Assembly: GCA_033782935.1 (NCBI GenBank)
Contig: JAWQEG010000710.1
Span: 3,038,001 to 3,102,000 of the forward strand
Direction: 5' to 3'
Source: Petrolisthes cinctipes
Taxonomy: Eukaryota > Arthropoda > Malacostraca > Decapoda > Porcellanidae
DNA: 64,000 nucleotides
Below, one piece after another: positions 22,599 to 34,923 of the stretch; position 1 is the stretch's first letter; each line of letters begins with the position of its first letter. The notes under the pieces are model-generated. The model saw only the letters and a program-made list of their open reading frames with translations, did not search any database and was not told where the DNA came from. A program made the position numbers and the translations under genes.

Positions 22599-25500
22599 CG
22601 ATTTTCAGCATGTTTTTGGCCTGTATTTTGAAAATACTCTAACACGGAGTATGCATGTACAGATCGCTTCTGGGTCCCCAAAATATCGAATTTTCGGGGG
22701 TTTTGAGCCTGAATTTGAGATATAAACGGGTACTGAAGATGCATGCACATATCGACTTTTGGGCTCCTAAAACATCGATTTTCAGCATGTTTTGGGCCTG
22801 TATTTTGTAAATACTCTAACACGGAGTAGGCATGTACAGATCGTTTCTGGGACCCCATAATATCGAATTTTCGTTTTTTTGGGCTGAATTTGAGACATCG
22901 CCTTTACGCACCAAAAATATCGATTTTTAGCATGTTTTTGGCCTGTATTTTGAAAATACTCTAACACGGAGTAGGCATGTACAGATCGCTTCTGGGTCCC
23001 CAAAATATCGAATTTTCGGGTGTTTTGAGCTTGAATTTGAGATATAAACGAGTACAGAAGATGCATGCACATATCGACTTTTGGGCACCTAAAATATCGA
23101 TTTTGAGCATGTTTTGAGCCTATATTTTGAAAACATTCTAGCACTGAGTAGGCATGTACAGATCGCTTCTGGGACCCCAAAATATCGAATTTTCGGGTGT
23201 TTTGAGCCTGAATTTGAGATATAAACGGGTACTGAAGATGCATGCACATATCGACTTTTGGGCACCTAAAACATCGATTTTAAGCATGTTTTGGGCCTGT
23301 ATTTTGAAAATACTCTAACACGGAGTATGCATGTACAGATCGCTTCTGGGACCCCAAAATATCGAATTTTCGGGAGTTTTGAGCATGAATTTGAGATATA
23401 AACGAGTACAGAAGATGCATGCACATATCGACTTTTGGGCACCTAAAATATCGATTTTGAGTATGTTTTGAGCCTATATTTTGAAAATATTCTAGCACTG
23501 AGTAGGCATGTACAGATCGCTTCTGGGACCCCAAAATATCGAATTTTCGGGTGTTTTGAGCCTGAATTTGAGATATAAACGAGTACAGAAGATGCATGCA
23601 CATATCGACTTTTGGGCACTTAAAATATCGATTTTGAGCATGTTTTGGGCCTGTATTTTGAAAATACTCTAACACGGAGTAGGCATGTATAGATCGCTTC
23701 TGGGACCCCAAAATATCGAATTTTCGGGTGTTTTGAGCCTGAATTTGAGATATAAACGGGTACTGAAGATGCATGCACATATCGACTTTTGGGCACCTAA
23801 AACATCGATTTTAAGCATGTTTTGGGCCTGTATTTTGAAAATACTCTAACACGGAGTAGGCATGTACAGATCGCTTCTGGGACCCCAAAATATCGAATTT
23901 TAGGGTGTTTTGAGCTTGAATTTGAGATATAAACGAGTACAGAAGATGCATGCACATATCGACTTTTGGGCACCTAAAATATTGATTTTGAGCATGGTTT
24001 GAGCCTATATTTTTAAAATACTCTAACACGAAGTAGGCATGTACAGATCGCTTCTGGGACCCCAAAATATCGATTTTTCGGGTGTTTTGAGCCTGAATTT
24101 GAGATATAAACGGGTACTGATGATGCATGCACATATCGACTTTTTGGCACCTAAAACATCGATTTTGAGCATGTTTTTGGCCTGTATTTTGAAAATACTC
24201 TAACACGGAGTAGGCATGTATAGATCGCTTCTGGGAACCCTAAATATCGAATTTTCGGGTGTTTTGGGCCTTAATTTGAAATATCGACTTTTTGGCACCT
24301 AAAATATCGATTTTTAGCATGTTTTTAGCCTATATTTTGAAAAGATTCTAGCACTGAGTAGGCATGTACAGATTGCTTCTGGGACCCCAAAATATTGAAT
24401 TTTCGGGTGTTTATGGCCAGAATTTGAGATATAAACGGGTACAGAAGATGCATGCACATATCGACTTTTGGGCACCTAGAAGATCGATTTTCAGTTTGTT
24501 TTTGGCCTGTACTTTGAAAATACTCTAACACGGAGTAGGCATGTACAGATCGCTTTTGGGACCCCTAAATATCGAATTTTCGGGTGTTTTGGGACTGAAT
24601 TTGAAATATCGACTTTTTGGCACCTAAAAGATCGGTTTTTAGCATGTTTTTAGCCTATATTTTGAAAACATTCTAGCAATGAGTAGGCATGTACAGATCG
24701 CTTCTGGGACCCCAAAATATCGAATTATCGGGTGTTTTGAGCCTGAATTTGAGATATAAACGAGTATAGAAGATGCATACACATATTGACTTTGAGCACC
24801 AAATATATCGATTTTCAGCATGTTTTAAGCCTGAATTTTGAAAATACTCTAACACGTAGTAGGCATGTACAGATTGCTTCTGGGATCCCAAAATATCGAG
24901 TTTTCGGGTGTTTCGGGCCAGAATTTGAGATATAAACGGGTACAGAAGATGCATGCACATATCGACTTTTGGGCACCTAAAAGATCGATTTTCTGTATGT
25001 TTTTGGCCTGTATATTGAAAATACTCTAAAACGGAGTAGGCATGTACAGATCCCTTCTGGGACCCCTAAATATCGAATTTTCGTGTGTTTTGGGACTGAA
25101 TTTGAGATATCGACTTTTTGGCACCTAAAATATCGATTTTTAGCATGTTTTTAGCCTAAATTTTGAAAATATTCTAGCACTGCGTAGGCATGTACAGATT
25201 GCTTCTGGGACCCCAAAATATTGAATTTTCGGGTGTTTTGAGCCTGAATTTGAGATATAAACGGGTACAGAAGATACATGCACATATTGACTTTTTGGCA
25301 CCTAAAACATCGATTTTGAGCATGTTTTGGGCCTGTATTTTGAAAATACTCTAACACGGAGTAGGCATGTATAGATCGCTTCTGGGACACCAAAATATCG
25401 AATTTTCGGGTGTTTTGGGCCTTAATTTGAAATATCGACTTTTTGGCACCTAAAAGATCGATTTTTAGAATGTTTTTAGCCTATAATTTGAAAACATTCT

Positions 25501-26667
25501 AGCACTGAGTAGGCATGTATAGATCGCTTCTGGGACCCCAAAATATCGAATTTTCGGGTGTTTTGAGCCTGAATTTGAGATATAAACGAGTATAGAAGAT
25601 GCATACACATATTGACTTTGGGCACCAAAAATATCGATTTTCAGCATGTTTTAAGCCTGAATTTTGAAAATACTCTAACACGTAGTAGGCATGTACAGAT
25701 CGCTTCTGGGACCCCAAAATATCGAATTTTCGGGTGTTTTGAGCCTGAATTTGAGATATAAACGAGTACAGAAGATGCATGCACATATCGACTTTTGGGC
25801 ACTTAAAATATCGATTTTGAGCATGTTTTGGGCCTGTATTTTGGAAATACTCTAACACGGAGTAGGCATGTATAGATCGCTTCTGGGACCCCAAAATATC
25901 GAATTTTCGGGTGTTTTGAGCCTGAATTTGAGATATAAACGGGTACTGAAGATGCATGCACATATCGACTTTTGGGCACCTAAAACATCGATTTTAAGCA
26001 TGTTTTGGGCCTGTATTTTGAAAATACTCTAACACGGAGTAGGCATGTACAGATCGCTTCTGGGACCCCAAAATATCGAATTTTAGGGTGTTTTGAGCTT
26101 GAATTTGAGATATAAACGAGTACAGAAGATGCATGCACATATCGACTTTTGGGCACCTAAAATATCGATTTTGAGCATGGTTTGAGCCTATATTTTTAAA
26201 ATACTCTAACACGAAGTAGGCATGTACAGATCGCTTCTGGGACCCCAAAATATCGATTTTTCGGGTGTTTTGAGCCTGAATTTGAGATATAAACGGGTAC
26301 TGATGATGCATGCACATATCGACTTTTTGGCACCTAAAACATCGATTTTGAGCATGTTTTTGGCCTGTATTTTGAAAATACTCTAACACGGAGTAGGCAT
26401 GTATAGATCGCTTCTGGGAACCCTAAATATCGAATTTTCGGGTGTTTTGGGCCTTAATTTGAAATATCGACTTTTTGGCACCTAAAATATCGATTTTTAG
26501 CATGTTTTTAGCCTATATTTTGAAAAGATTCTAGCACTGAGTAGGCATGTACAGATTGCTTCTGGGACCCCAAAATATTGAATTTTCGGGTGTTTATGGC
26601 CAGAATTTGAGATATAAACGGGTACAGAAGATGCATGCACATATCGACTTTTGGGCACCTAGAAGAT
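22599..26667 (+). repeat. 24-mer higher-order repeat (4,069 bp), copy 1
   Basis: Monomer starts were read at 22599, 22776, 22921, 23098, 23275, 23452, 23629, 23806, 23983, 24160, 24308, 24485, 24633, 24809, 24986, 25134, 25311, 25459, 25635, 25812, 25989, 26166, 26343 and 26491. The order is L S L L L L L L L S L S L L S L S L L L L L S L: 18 long and 6 short. The S at 22,776 is only 145 bp (CGTTTTTTTGGGC). Seven consecutive 177-bp monomers (22,921-24,159) keep reading phase. Within the unit, about 23,806-24,550 is repeated at 25,989-26,733 (offset 2,183 bp). Homology to the next copies weakens within the first monomer. Confidence 0.93.
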
Positions 26668-29600
26668 CGATTTTCAGTTTGTTTTTGGCCTGTACTTTGA
26701 AAATACTCTAACACGGAGTAGGCATGTACAGATCGCTTCTGGGTCCCCAAAATATCGAATTTTCGGGGGTTTTGAGCCTGAATTTGAGATATAAACGGGT
26801 ACTGAAGATGCATGCACATATCGACTTTTGGGCTCCTAAAACATCGATTTTGAGCATGTTTTGGGCCTGTATTTTGTAAATACTCTAACACGGAGTAGGC
26901 ATGTACAGATCGTTTCTGGGACCCCATAATATCGAATTTTCGTTTTTTTGGGCTGAATTTGAGACATCGCCTTTACGCACCAAAAATATCGATTTTTAGC
27001 ATGTTTTTGGCCTGTATTTTGAAAATACTCTAACACGGAGTAGGCATGTACAGATCGCTTCTGGGTCCCCAAAATATCGAATTTTCGGGTGTTTTGAGCT
27101 TGAATTTGAGATATAAACGAGTACAGAAGATGCATGCACATATCGACTTTTGGGCACCTAAAATATCGATTTTGAGCATGTTTTGAGCCTATATTTTGAA
27201 AACATTCTAGCACTGAGTAGGCATGTACAGATCGCTTCTGGGACCCCAAAATATCGAATTTTCGGGTGTTTTGAGCCTGAATTTGAGATATAAACGGGTA
27301 CTGAAGATGCATGCACATATCGACTTTTGGGCACCTAAAACATCGATTTTAAGCATGTTTTGGGCCTGTATTTTGAAAATACTCTAACACGGAGTATGCA
27401 TGTACAGATCGCTTCTGGGACCCCAAAATATCGAATTTTCGGGAGTTTTGAGCATGAATTTGAGATATAAACGAGTACAGAAGATGCATGCACATATCGA
27501 CTTTTGGGCACCTAAAATATCGATTTTGAGTATGTTTTGAGCCTATATTTTGAAAATATTCTAGCACTGAGTAGGCATGTACAGATCGCTTCTGGGACCC
27601 CAAAATATCGAATTTTCGGGTGTTTTGAGCCTGAATTTGAGATATAAACGAGTACAGAAGATGCATGCACATATCGACTTTTGGGCACTTAAAATATCGA
27701 TTTTGAGCATGTTTTGGGCCTGTATTTTGAAAATACTCTAACACGGAGTAGGCATGTATAGATCGCTTCTGGGACCCCAAAATATCGAATTTTCGGGTGT
27801 TTTGAGCCTGAATTTGAGATATAAACGGGTACTGAAGATGCATGCACATATCGACTTTTGGGCACCTAAAACATCGATTTTAAGCATGTTTTGGGCCTGT
27901 ATTTTGAAAATACTCTAACACGGAGTAGGCATGTACAGATCGCTTCTGGGACCCCAAAATATCGAATTTTAGGGTGTTTTGAGCTTGAATTTGAGATATA
28001 AACGAGTACAGAAGATGCATGCACATATCGACTTTTGGGCACCTAAAATATCGATTTTGAGCATGGTTTGAGCCTATATTTTTAAAATACTCTAACACGA
28101 AGTAGGCATGTACAGATCGCTTCTGGGACCCCAAAATATCGATTTTTCGGGTGTTTTGAGCCTGAATTTGAGATATAAACGGGTACTGATGATGCATGCA
28201 CATATCGACTTTTTGGCACCTAAAACATCGATTTTGAGCATGTTTTTGGCCTGTATTTTGAAAATACTCTAACACGGAGTAGGCATGTATAGATCGCTTC
28301 TGGGAACCCTAAATATCGAATTTTCGGGTGTTTTGGGCCTTAATTTGAAATATCGACTTTTTGGCACCTAAAATATCGATTTTTAGCATGTTTTTAGCCT
28401 ATATTTTGAAAAGATTCTAGCACTGAGTAGGCATGTACAGATTGCTTCTGGGACCCCAAAATATTGAATTTTCGGGTGTTTATGGCCAGAATTTGAGATA
28501 TAAACGGGTACAGAAGATGCATGCACATATCGACTTTTGGGCACCTAGAAGATCGATTTTCAGTTTGTTTTTGGCCTGTACTTTGAAAATACTCTAACAC
28601 GGAGTAGGCATGTACAGATCGCTTTTGGGACCCCTAAATATCGAATTTTCGGGTGTTTTGGGACTGAATTTGAAATATCGACTTTTTGGCACCTAAAAGA
28701 TCGGTTTTTAGCATGTTTTTAGCCTATATTTTGAAAACATTCTAGCAATGAGTAGGCATGTACAGATCGCTTCTGGGACCCCAAAATATCGAATTATCGG
28801 GTGTTTTGAGCCTGAATTTGAGATATAAACGAGTATAGAAGATGCATACACATATTGACTTTGAGCACCAAATATATCGATTTTCAGCATGTTTTAAGCC
28901 TGAATTTTGAAAATACTCTAACACGTAGTAGGCATGTACAGATTGCTTCTGGGATCCCAAAATATCGAGTTTTCGGGTGTTTCGGGCCAGAATTTGAGAT
29001 ATAAACGGGTACAGAAGATGCATGCACATATCGACTTTTGGGCACCTAAAAGATCGATTTTCTGTATGTTTTTGGCCTGTATATTGAAAATACTCTAAAA
29101 CGGAGTAGGCATGTACAGATCCCTTCTGGGACCCCTAAATATCGAATTTTCGTGTGTTTTGGGACTGAATTTGAGATATCGACTTTTTGGCACCTAAAAT
29201 ATCGATTTTTAGCATGTTTTTAGCCTAAATTTTGAAAATATTCTAGCACTGCGTAGGCATGTACAGATTGCTTCTGGGACCCCAAAATATTGAATTTTCG
29301 GGTGTTTTGAGCCTGAATTTGAGATATAAACGGGTACAGAAGATACATGCACATATTGACTTTTTGGCACCTAAAACATCGATTTTGAGCATGTTTTGGG
29401 CCTGTATTTTGAAAATACTCTAACACGGAGTAGGCATGTATAGATCGCTTCTGGGACACCAAAATATCGAATTTTCGGGTGTTTTGGGCCTTAATTTGAA
29501 ATATCGACTTTTTGGCACCTAAAAGATCGATTTTTAGAATGTTTTTAGCCTATAATTTGAAAACATTCTAGCACTGAGTAGGCATGTATAGATCGCTTCT

Positions 29601-30736
29601 GGGACCCCAAAATATCGAATTTTCGGGTGTTTTGAGCCTGAATTTGAGATATAAACGAGTATAGAAGATGCATACACATATTGACTTTGGGCACCAAAAA
29701 TATCGATTTTCAGCATGTTTTAAGCCTGAATTTTGAAAATACTCTAACACGTAGTAGGCATGTACAGATCGCTTCTGGGACCCCAAAATATCGAATTTTC
29801 GGGTGTTTTGAGCCTGAATTTGAGATATAAACGAGTACAGAAGATGCATGCACATATCGACTTTTGGGCACTTAAAATATCGATTTTGAGCATGTTTTGG
29901 GCCTGTATTTTGAAAATACTCTAACACGGAGTAGGCATGTATAGATCGCTTCTGGGACCCCAAAATATCGAATTTTCGGGTGTTTTGAGCCTGAATTTGA
30001 GATATAAACGGGTACTGAAGATGCATGCACATATCGACTTTTGGGCACCTAAAACATCGATTTTAAGCATGTTTTGGGCCTGTATTTTGAAAATACTCTA
30101 ACACGGAGTAGGCATGTACAGATCGCTTCTGGGACCCCAAAATATCGAATTTTAGGGTGTTTTGAGCTTGAATTTGAGATATAAACGAGTACAGAAGATG
30201 CATGCACATATCGACTTTTGGGCACCTAAAATATCGATTTTGAGCATGGTTTGAGCCTATATTTTTAAAATACTCTAACACGAAGTAGGCATGTACAGAT
30301 CGCTTCTGGGACCCCAAAATATCGATTTTTCGGGTGTTTTGAGCCTGAATTTGAGATATAAACGGGTACTGATGATGCATGCACATATCGACTTTTTGGC
30401 ACCTAAAACATCGATTTTGAGCATGTTTTTGGCCTGTATTTTGAAAATACTCTAACACGGAGTAGGCATGTATAGATCGCTTCTGGGAACCCTAAATATC
30501 GAATTTTCGGGTGTTTTGGGCCTTAATTTGAAATATCGACTTTTTGGCACCTAAAATATCGATTTTTAGCATGTTTTTAGCCTATATTTTGAAAAGATTC
30601 TAGCACTGAGTAGGCATGTACAGATTGCTTCTGGGACCCCAAAATATTGAATTTTCGGGTGTTTATGGCCAGAATTTGAGATATAAACGGGTACAGAAGA
30701 TGCATGCACATATCGACTTTTGGGCACCTAGAAGAT
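26668..30736 (+). repeat. 24-mer higher-order repeat (4,069 bp), copy 2
   Basis: This follows copy 1 at a constant offset of 4,069 bp. After the boundary monomer, the differences I found against copy 1 are three single bases: 26,852 G for C at 22,783; 28,052 C for T at 23,983; and 29,913 A for G at 25,844. I did not make an exhaustive base-by-base comparison, but the divergence is clearly very low, indicating recent amplification or strong homogenisation. Confidence 0.93.
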
Positions 30737-33380
30737 CGATTTTCAGTTTGTTTTTGGCCTGTACTTTGAAAATACTCTAACACGGAGTAGGCATGTACAG
30801 ATCGCTTCTGGGTCCCCAAAATATCGAATTTTCGGGGGTTTTGAGCCTGAATTTGAGATATAAACGGGTACTGAAGATGCATGCACATATCGACTTTTGG
30901 GCTCCTAAAACATCGATTTTGAGCATGTTTTGGGCCTGTATTTTGTAAATACTCTAACACGGAGTAGGCATGTACAGATCGTTTCTGGGACCCCATAATA
31001 TCGAATTTTCGTTTTTTTGGGCTGAATTTGAGACATCGCCTTTACGCACCAAAAATATCGATTTTTAGCATGTTTTTGGCCTGTATTTTGAAAATACTCT
31101 AACACGGAGTAGGCATGTACAGATCGCTTCTGGGTCCCCAAAATATCGAATTTTCGGGTGTTTTGAGCTTGAATTTGAGATATAAACGAGTACAGAAGAT
31201 GCATGCACATATCGACTTTTGGGCACCTAAAATATCGATTTTGAGCATGTTTTGAGCCTATATTTTGAAAACATTCTAGCACTGAGTAGGCATGTACAGA
31301 TCGCTTCTGGGACCCCAAAATATCGAATTTTCGGGTGTTTTGAGCCTGAATTTGAGATATAAACGGGTACTGAAGATGCATGCACATATCGACTTTTGGG
31401 CACCTAAAACATCGATTTTAAGCATGTTTTGGGCCTGTATTTTGAAAATACTCTAACACGGAGTATGCATGTACAGATCGCTTCTGGGACCCCAAAATAT
31501 CGAATTTTCGGGAGTTTTGAGCATGAATTTGAGATATAAACGAGTACAGAAGATGCATGCACATATCGACTTTTGGGCACCTAAAATATCGATTTTGAGT
31601 ATGTTTTGAGCCTATATTTTGAAAATATTCTAGCACTGAGTAGGCATGTACAGATCGCTTCTGGGACCCCAAAATATCGAATTTTCGGGTGTTTTGAGCC
31701 TGAATTTGAGATATAAACGAGTACAGAAGATGCATGCACATATCGACTTTTGGGCACTTAAAATATCGATTTTGAGCATGTTTTGGGCCTGTATTTTGAA
31801 AATACTCTAACACGGAGTAGGCATGTATAGATCGCTTCTGGGACCCCAAAATATCGAATTTTCGGGTGTTTTGAGCCTGAATTTGAGATATAAACGGGTA
31901 CTGAAGATGCATGCACATATCGACTTTTGGGCACCTAAAACATCGATTTTAAGCATGTTTTGGGCCTGTATTTTGAAAATACTCTAACACGGAGTAGGCA
32001 TGTACAGATCGCTTCTGGGACCCCAAAATATCGAATTTTAGGGTGTTTTGAGCTTGAATTTGAGATATAAACGAGTACAGAAGATGCATGCACATATCGA
32101 CTTTTGGGCACCTAAAATATCGATTTTGAGCATGGTTTGAGCCTATATTTTTAAAATACTCTAACACGAAGTAGGCATGTACAGATCGCTTCTGGGACCC
32201 CAAAATATCGATTTTTCGGGTGTTTTGAGCCTGAATTTGAGATATAAACGGGTACTGATGATGCATGCACATATCGACTTTTTGGCACCTAAAACATCGA
32301 TTTTGAGCATGTTTTTGGCCTGTATTTTGAAAATACTCTAACACGGAGTAGGCATGTATAGATCGCTTCTGGGAACCCTAAATATCGAATTTTCGGGTGT
32401 TTTGGGCCTTAATTTGAAATATCGACTTTTTGGCACCTAAAATATCGATTTTTAGCATGTTTTTAGCCTATATTTTGAAAAGATTCTAGCACTGAGTAGG
32501 CATGTACAGATTGCTTCTGGGACCCCAAAATATTGAATTTTCGGGTGTTTATGGCCAGAATTTGAGATATAAACGGGTACAGAAGATGCATGCACATATC
32601 GACTTTTGGGCACCTAGAAGATCGATTTTCAGTTTGTTTTTGGCCTGTACTTTGAAAATACTCTAACACGGAGTAGGCATGTACAGATCGCTTTTGGGAC
32701 CCCTAAATATCGAATTTTCGGGTGTTTTGGGACTGAATTTGAAATATCGACTTTTTGGCACCTAAAAGATCGGTTTTTAGCATGTTTTTAGCCTATATTT
32801 TGAAAACATTCTAGCAATGAGTAGGCATGTACAGATCGCTTCTGGGGCCCCAAAATATCGAATTATCGGGTGTTTTGAGCCTGAATTTGAGATATAAACG
32901 AGTATAGAAGATGCATACACATATTGACTTTGAGCACCAAATATATCGATTTTCAGCATGTTTTAAGCCTGAATTTTGAAAATACTCTAACACGTAGTAG
33001 GCATGTACAGATTGCTTCTGGGATCCCAAAATATCGAGTTTTCGGGTGTTTCGGGCCAGAATTTGAGATATAAACGGGTACAGAAGATACATGCACATAT
33101 CGACTTTTGGGCACCTAAAAGATCGATTTTCTGTATGTTTTTGGCCTGTATATTGAAAATACTCTAAAACGGAGTAGGCATGTACAGATCCCTTCTGGGA
33201 CCCCTAAATATCGAATTTTCGTGTGTTTTGGGACTGAATTTGAGATATCGACTTTTTGGCACCTAAAATATCGATTTTTAGCATGTTTTTAGCCTAAATT
33301 TTGAAAATATTCTAGCACTGCGTAGGCATGTACAGATTGCTTCTGGGACCCCAAAATATTGAATTTTCGGGTGTTTTGAG
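30737..33380 (+). repeat. 24-mer higher-order repeat, partial copy 3
   Basis: This continues the 4,069-bp offset until about 33,340-33,420, then switches to sequence located 826 bp earlier. Differences from copy 2 that I noticed are 32,847 G for A and 33,089 A for G. About 2,640 of 4,069 bp are present. The truncation is an in-register crossover inside an L monomer, not a random break. Confidence 0.9.
32446..33271 (+). repeat. 5-mer higher-order repeat (826 bp), unit 1
   Basis: The order L(177) S1(148) L(176) L(177) S1(148) sums to 826 bp, with starts at 32446, 32623, 32771, 32947 and 33124. It also exists as an internal part of the 24-mer at 24,308-25,133 and 28,377-29,202. Markers are ACCTAGAAGATCG, AAGATCGGTTTTTAGC, GAGCACCAAATATATCG and TTCGGGTGTTTCGGGCC. 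Confidence 0.9.
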
Positions 33381-34097
33381 CCTGAATTTGAGATATAAAC
33401 GGGTACAGAAGATGCATGCACATATCGACTTTTGGGCACCTAGAAGATCGATTTTCAGTTTGTTTTTGGCCTGTACTTTGAAAATACTCTAACACGGAGT
33501 AGGCATGTACAGATCGCTTTTGGGACCCCTAAATATCGAATTTTCGAGTGTTTTGGGACTGAATTTGAAATATCGACTTTTTGGCACCTAAAAGATCGGT
33601 TTTTAGCATGTTTTTAGCCTATATTTTGAAAACATTCTAACAATGAGTAGGCATGTACAGATCGCTTCTGGGACCCCAAAATATCGAATTATCGGGTGTT
33701 TTGAGCCTGAATTTGAGATATAAACGAGTATAGAAGATGCATACACATATTGACTTTGAGCACCAAATATATCGATTTTCAGCATGTTTTAAGCCTGAAT
33801 TTTGAAAATACTCTAACACGTAGTAGGCATGTACAGATTGCTTCTGGGATCCCAAAATATCGAGTTTTCGGGTGTTTCGGGCCAGAATTTGAGATATAAA
33901 CGGGTACAGAAGATGCATGCACATATCGACTTTTGGGCACCTAAAAGATCGATTTTCTGTATGTTTTTGGCCTGTATTTTGAAAATACTCTAATACGGAG
34001 TAGGCATGTACAGATCCCTTCTGGGACCCCTAAATATCGAATTTTCGGGTGTTTTGGGACTGAATTTGAGATATCGACTTTTTGGCACCTAAAATAT
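33272..34097 (+). repeat. 5-mer higher-order repeat (826 bp), unit 2
   Basis: Starts are at 33272, 33449, 33597, 33773 and 33950. The first monomer is chimeric: its left part matches 29,203 onward in the 24-mer, and its right part matches the first monomer of unit 1. The remaining four monomers follow unit 1 with few changes, for example TCTAACAATGAG for TCTAGCAATGAG. Confidence 0.88.
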
Positions 34098-34923
34098 CGA
34101 TTTTTAGCATGTTTTTAGCCTATCTTTTGAAAATATTCTAGCACTGAGTAGGCATGTACAGATTGCTTCTTGGACCCCAAAATATTGAATTTTCGGGTGT
34201 TTAGGGCCAGAATTTGAGATATAAACGGGTACAGAAGATGCATGCACATATCGACTTTTGGGCACCTAAAAGATCGATTTTCAGTATGTTTTTGGCATGT
34301 ATTTTGAAAATACTCTAACACGGAGTAGGCATGTACAGATCGCTTTTGGGACCCCTAAATATCGAATTTTCGGGTGTTTTGGGACTGAATTTGAAATATC
34401 GACTTTTAGGCACCTAAAAGATCGGTTTTTAGCATGTTTTTAGCCTATATTTTGAAAACATTCTAGCACTGAGTAGGCATGTACAGATCGCTTCTGGGAC
34501 CCCAAAATATCGAATTATCGGGTGTTTTGAGCCTGAATTTGAGATATAAACGAGTATAGAAGATGCATACACATATTGACTTTGGGCACCAAATATATCG
34601 ATTTTCAGCATGTTTTAAGCCTGAATTTTGAAAATACTCTAAGACGTAGTAGGCATGTACAGATCGCTTCTGGGATCCCAAAATATCGAGTTTTCGGGTG
34701 TTTCGGGCCAGAATTTGAGATATAAACGGGTACAGAAGATGCATGCACATATCGACTTTTGGGCACCTAAAAGATCGATTTTCAGTATGTTTTTGGCCTG
34801 TATTTTGAAAATACTCTAACACGGAGTAGGCATGTACAGATCCCATCTGGGACACCTAAATATCGAATTTTCGGGTGTTTTGGGACTGAATTTGAGATAT
34901 CGACTTTTTGGCACCTAAAATAT
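34098..34923 (+). repeat. 5-mer higher-order repeat (826 bp), unit 3
   Basis: Starts are at 34098, 34275, 34423, 34599 and 34776. It is more diverged from units 1 and 2 than they are from each other, with TTCTTGGACCCC, CTAAGACGTAG and TCCCATCTGGG as private markers. It is also the first part of the 22-mer HOR, and those markers recur at 37,782-38,607. Confidence 0.88.
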
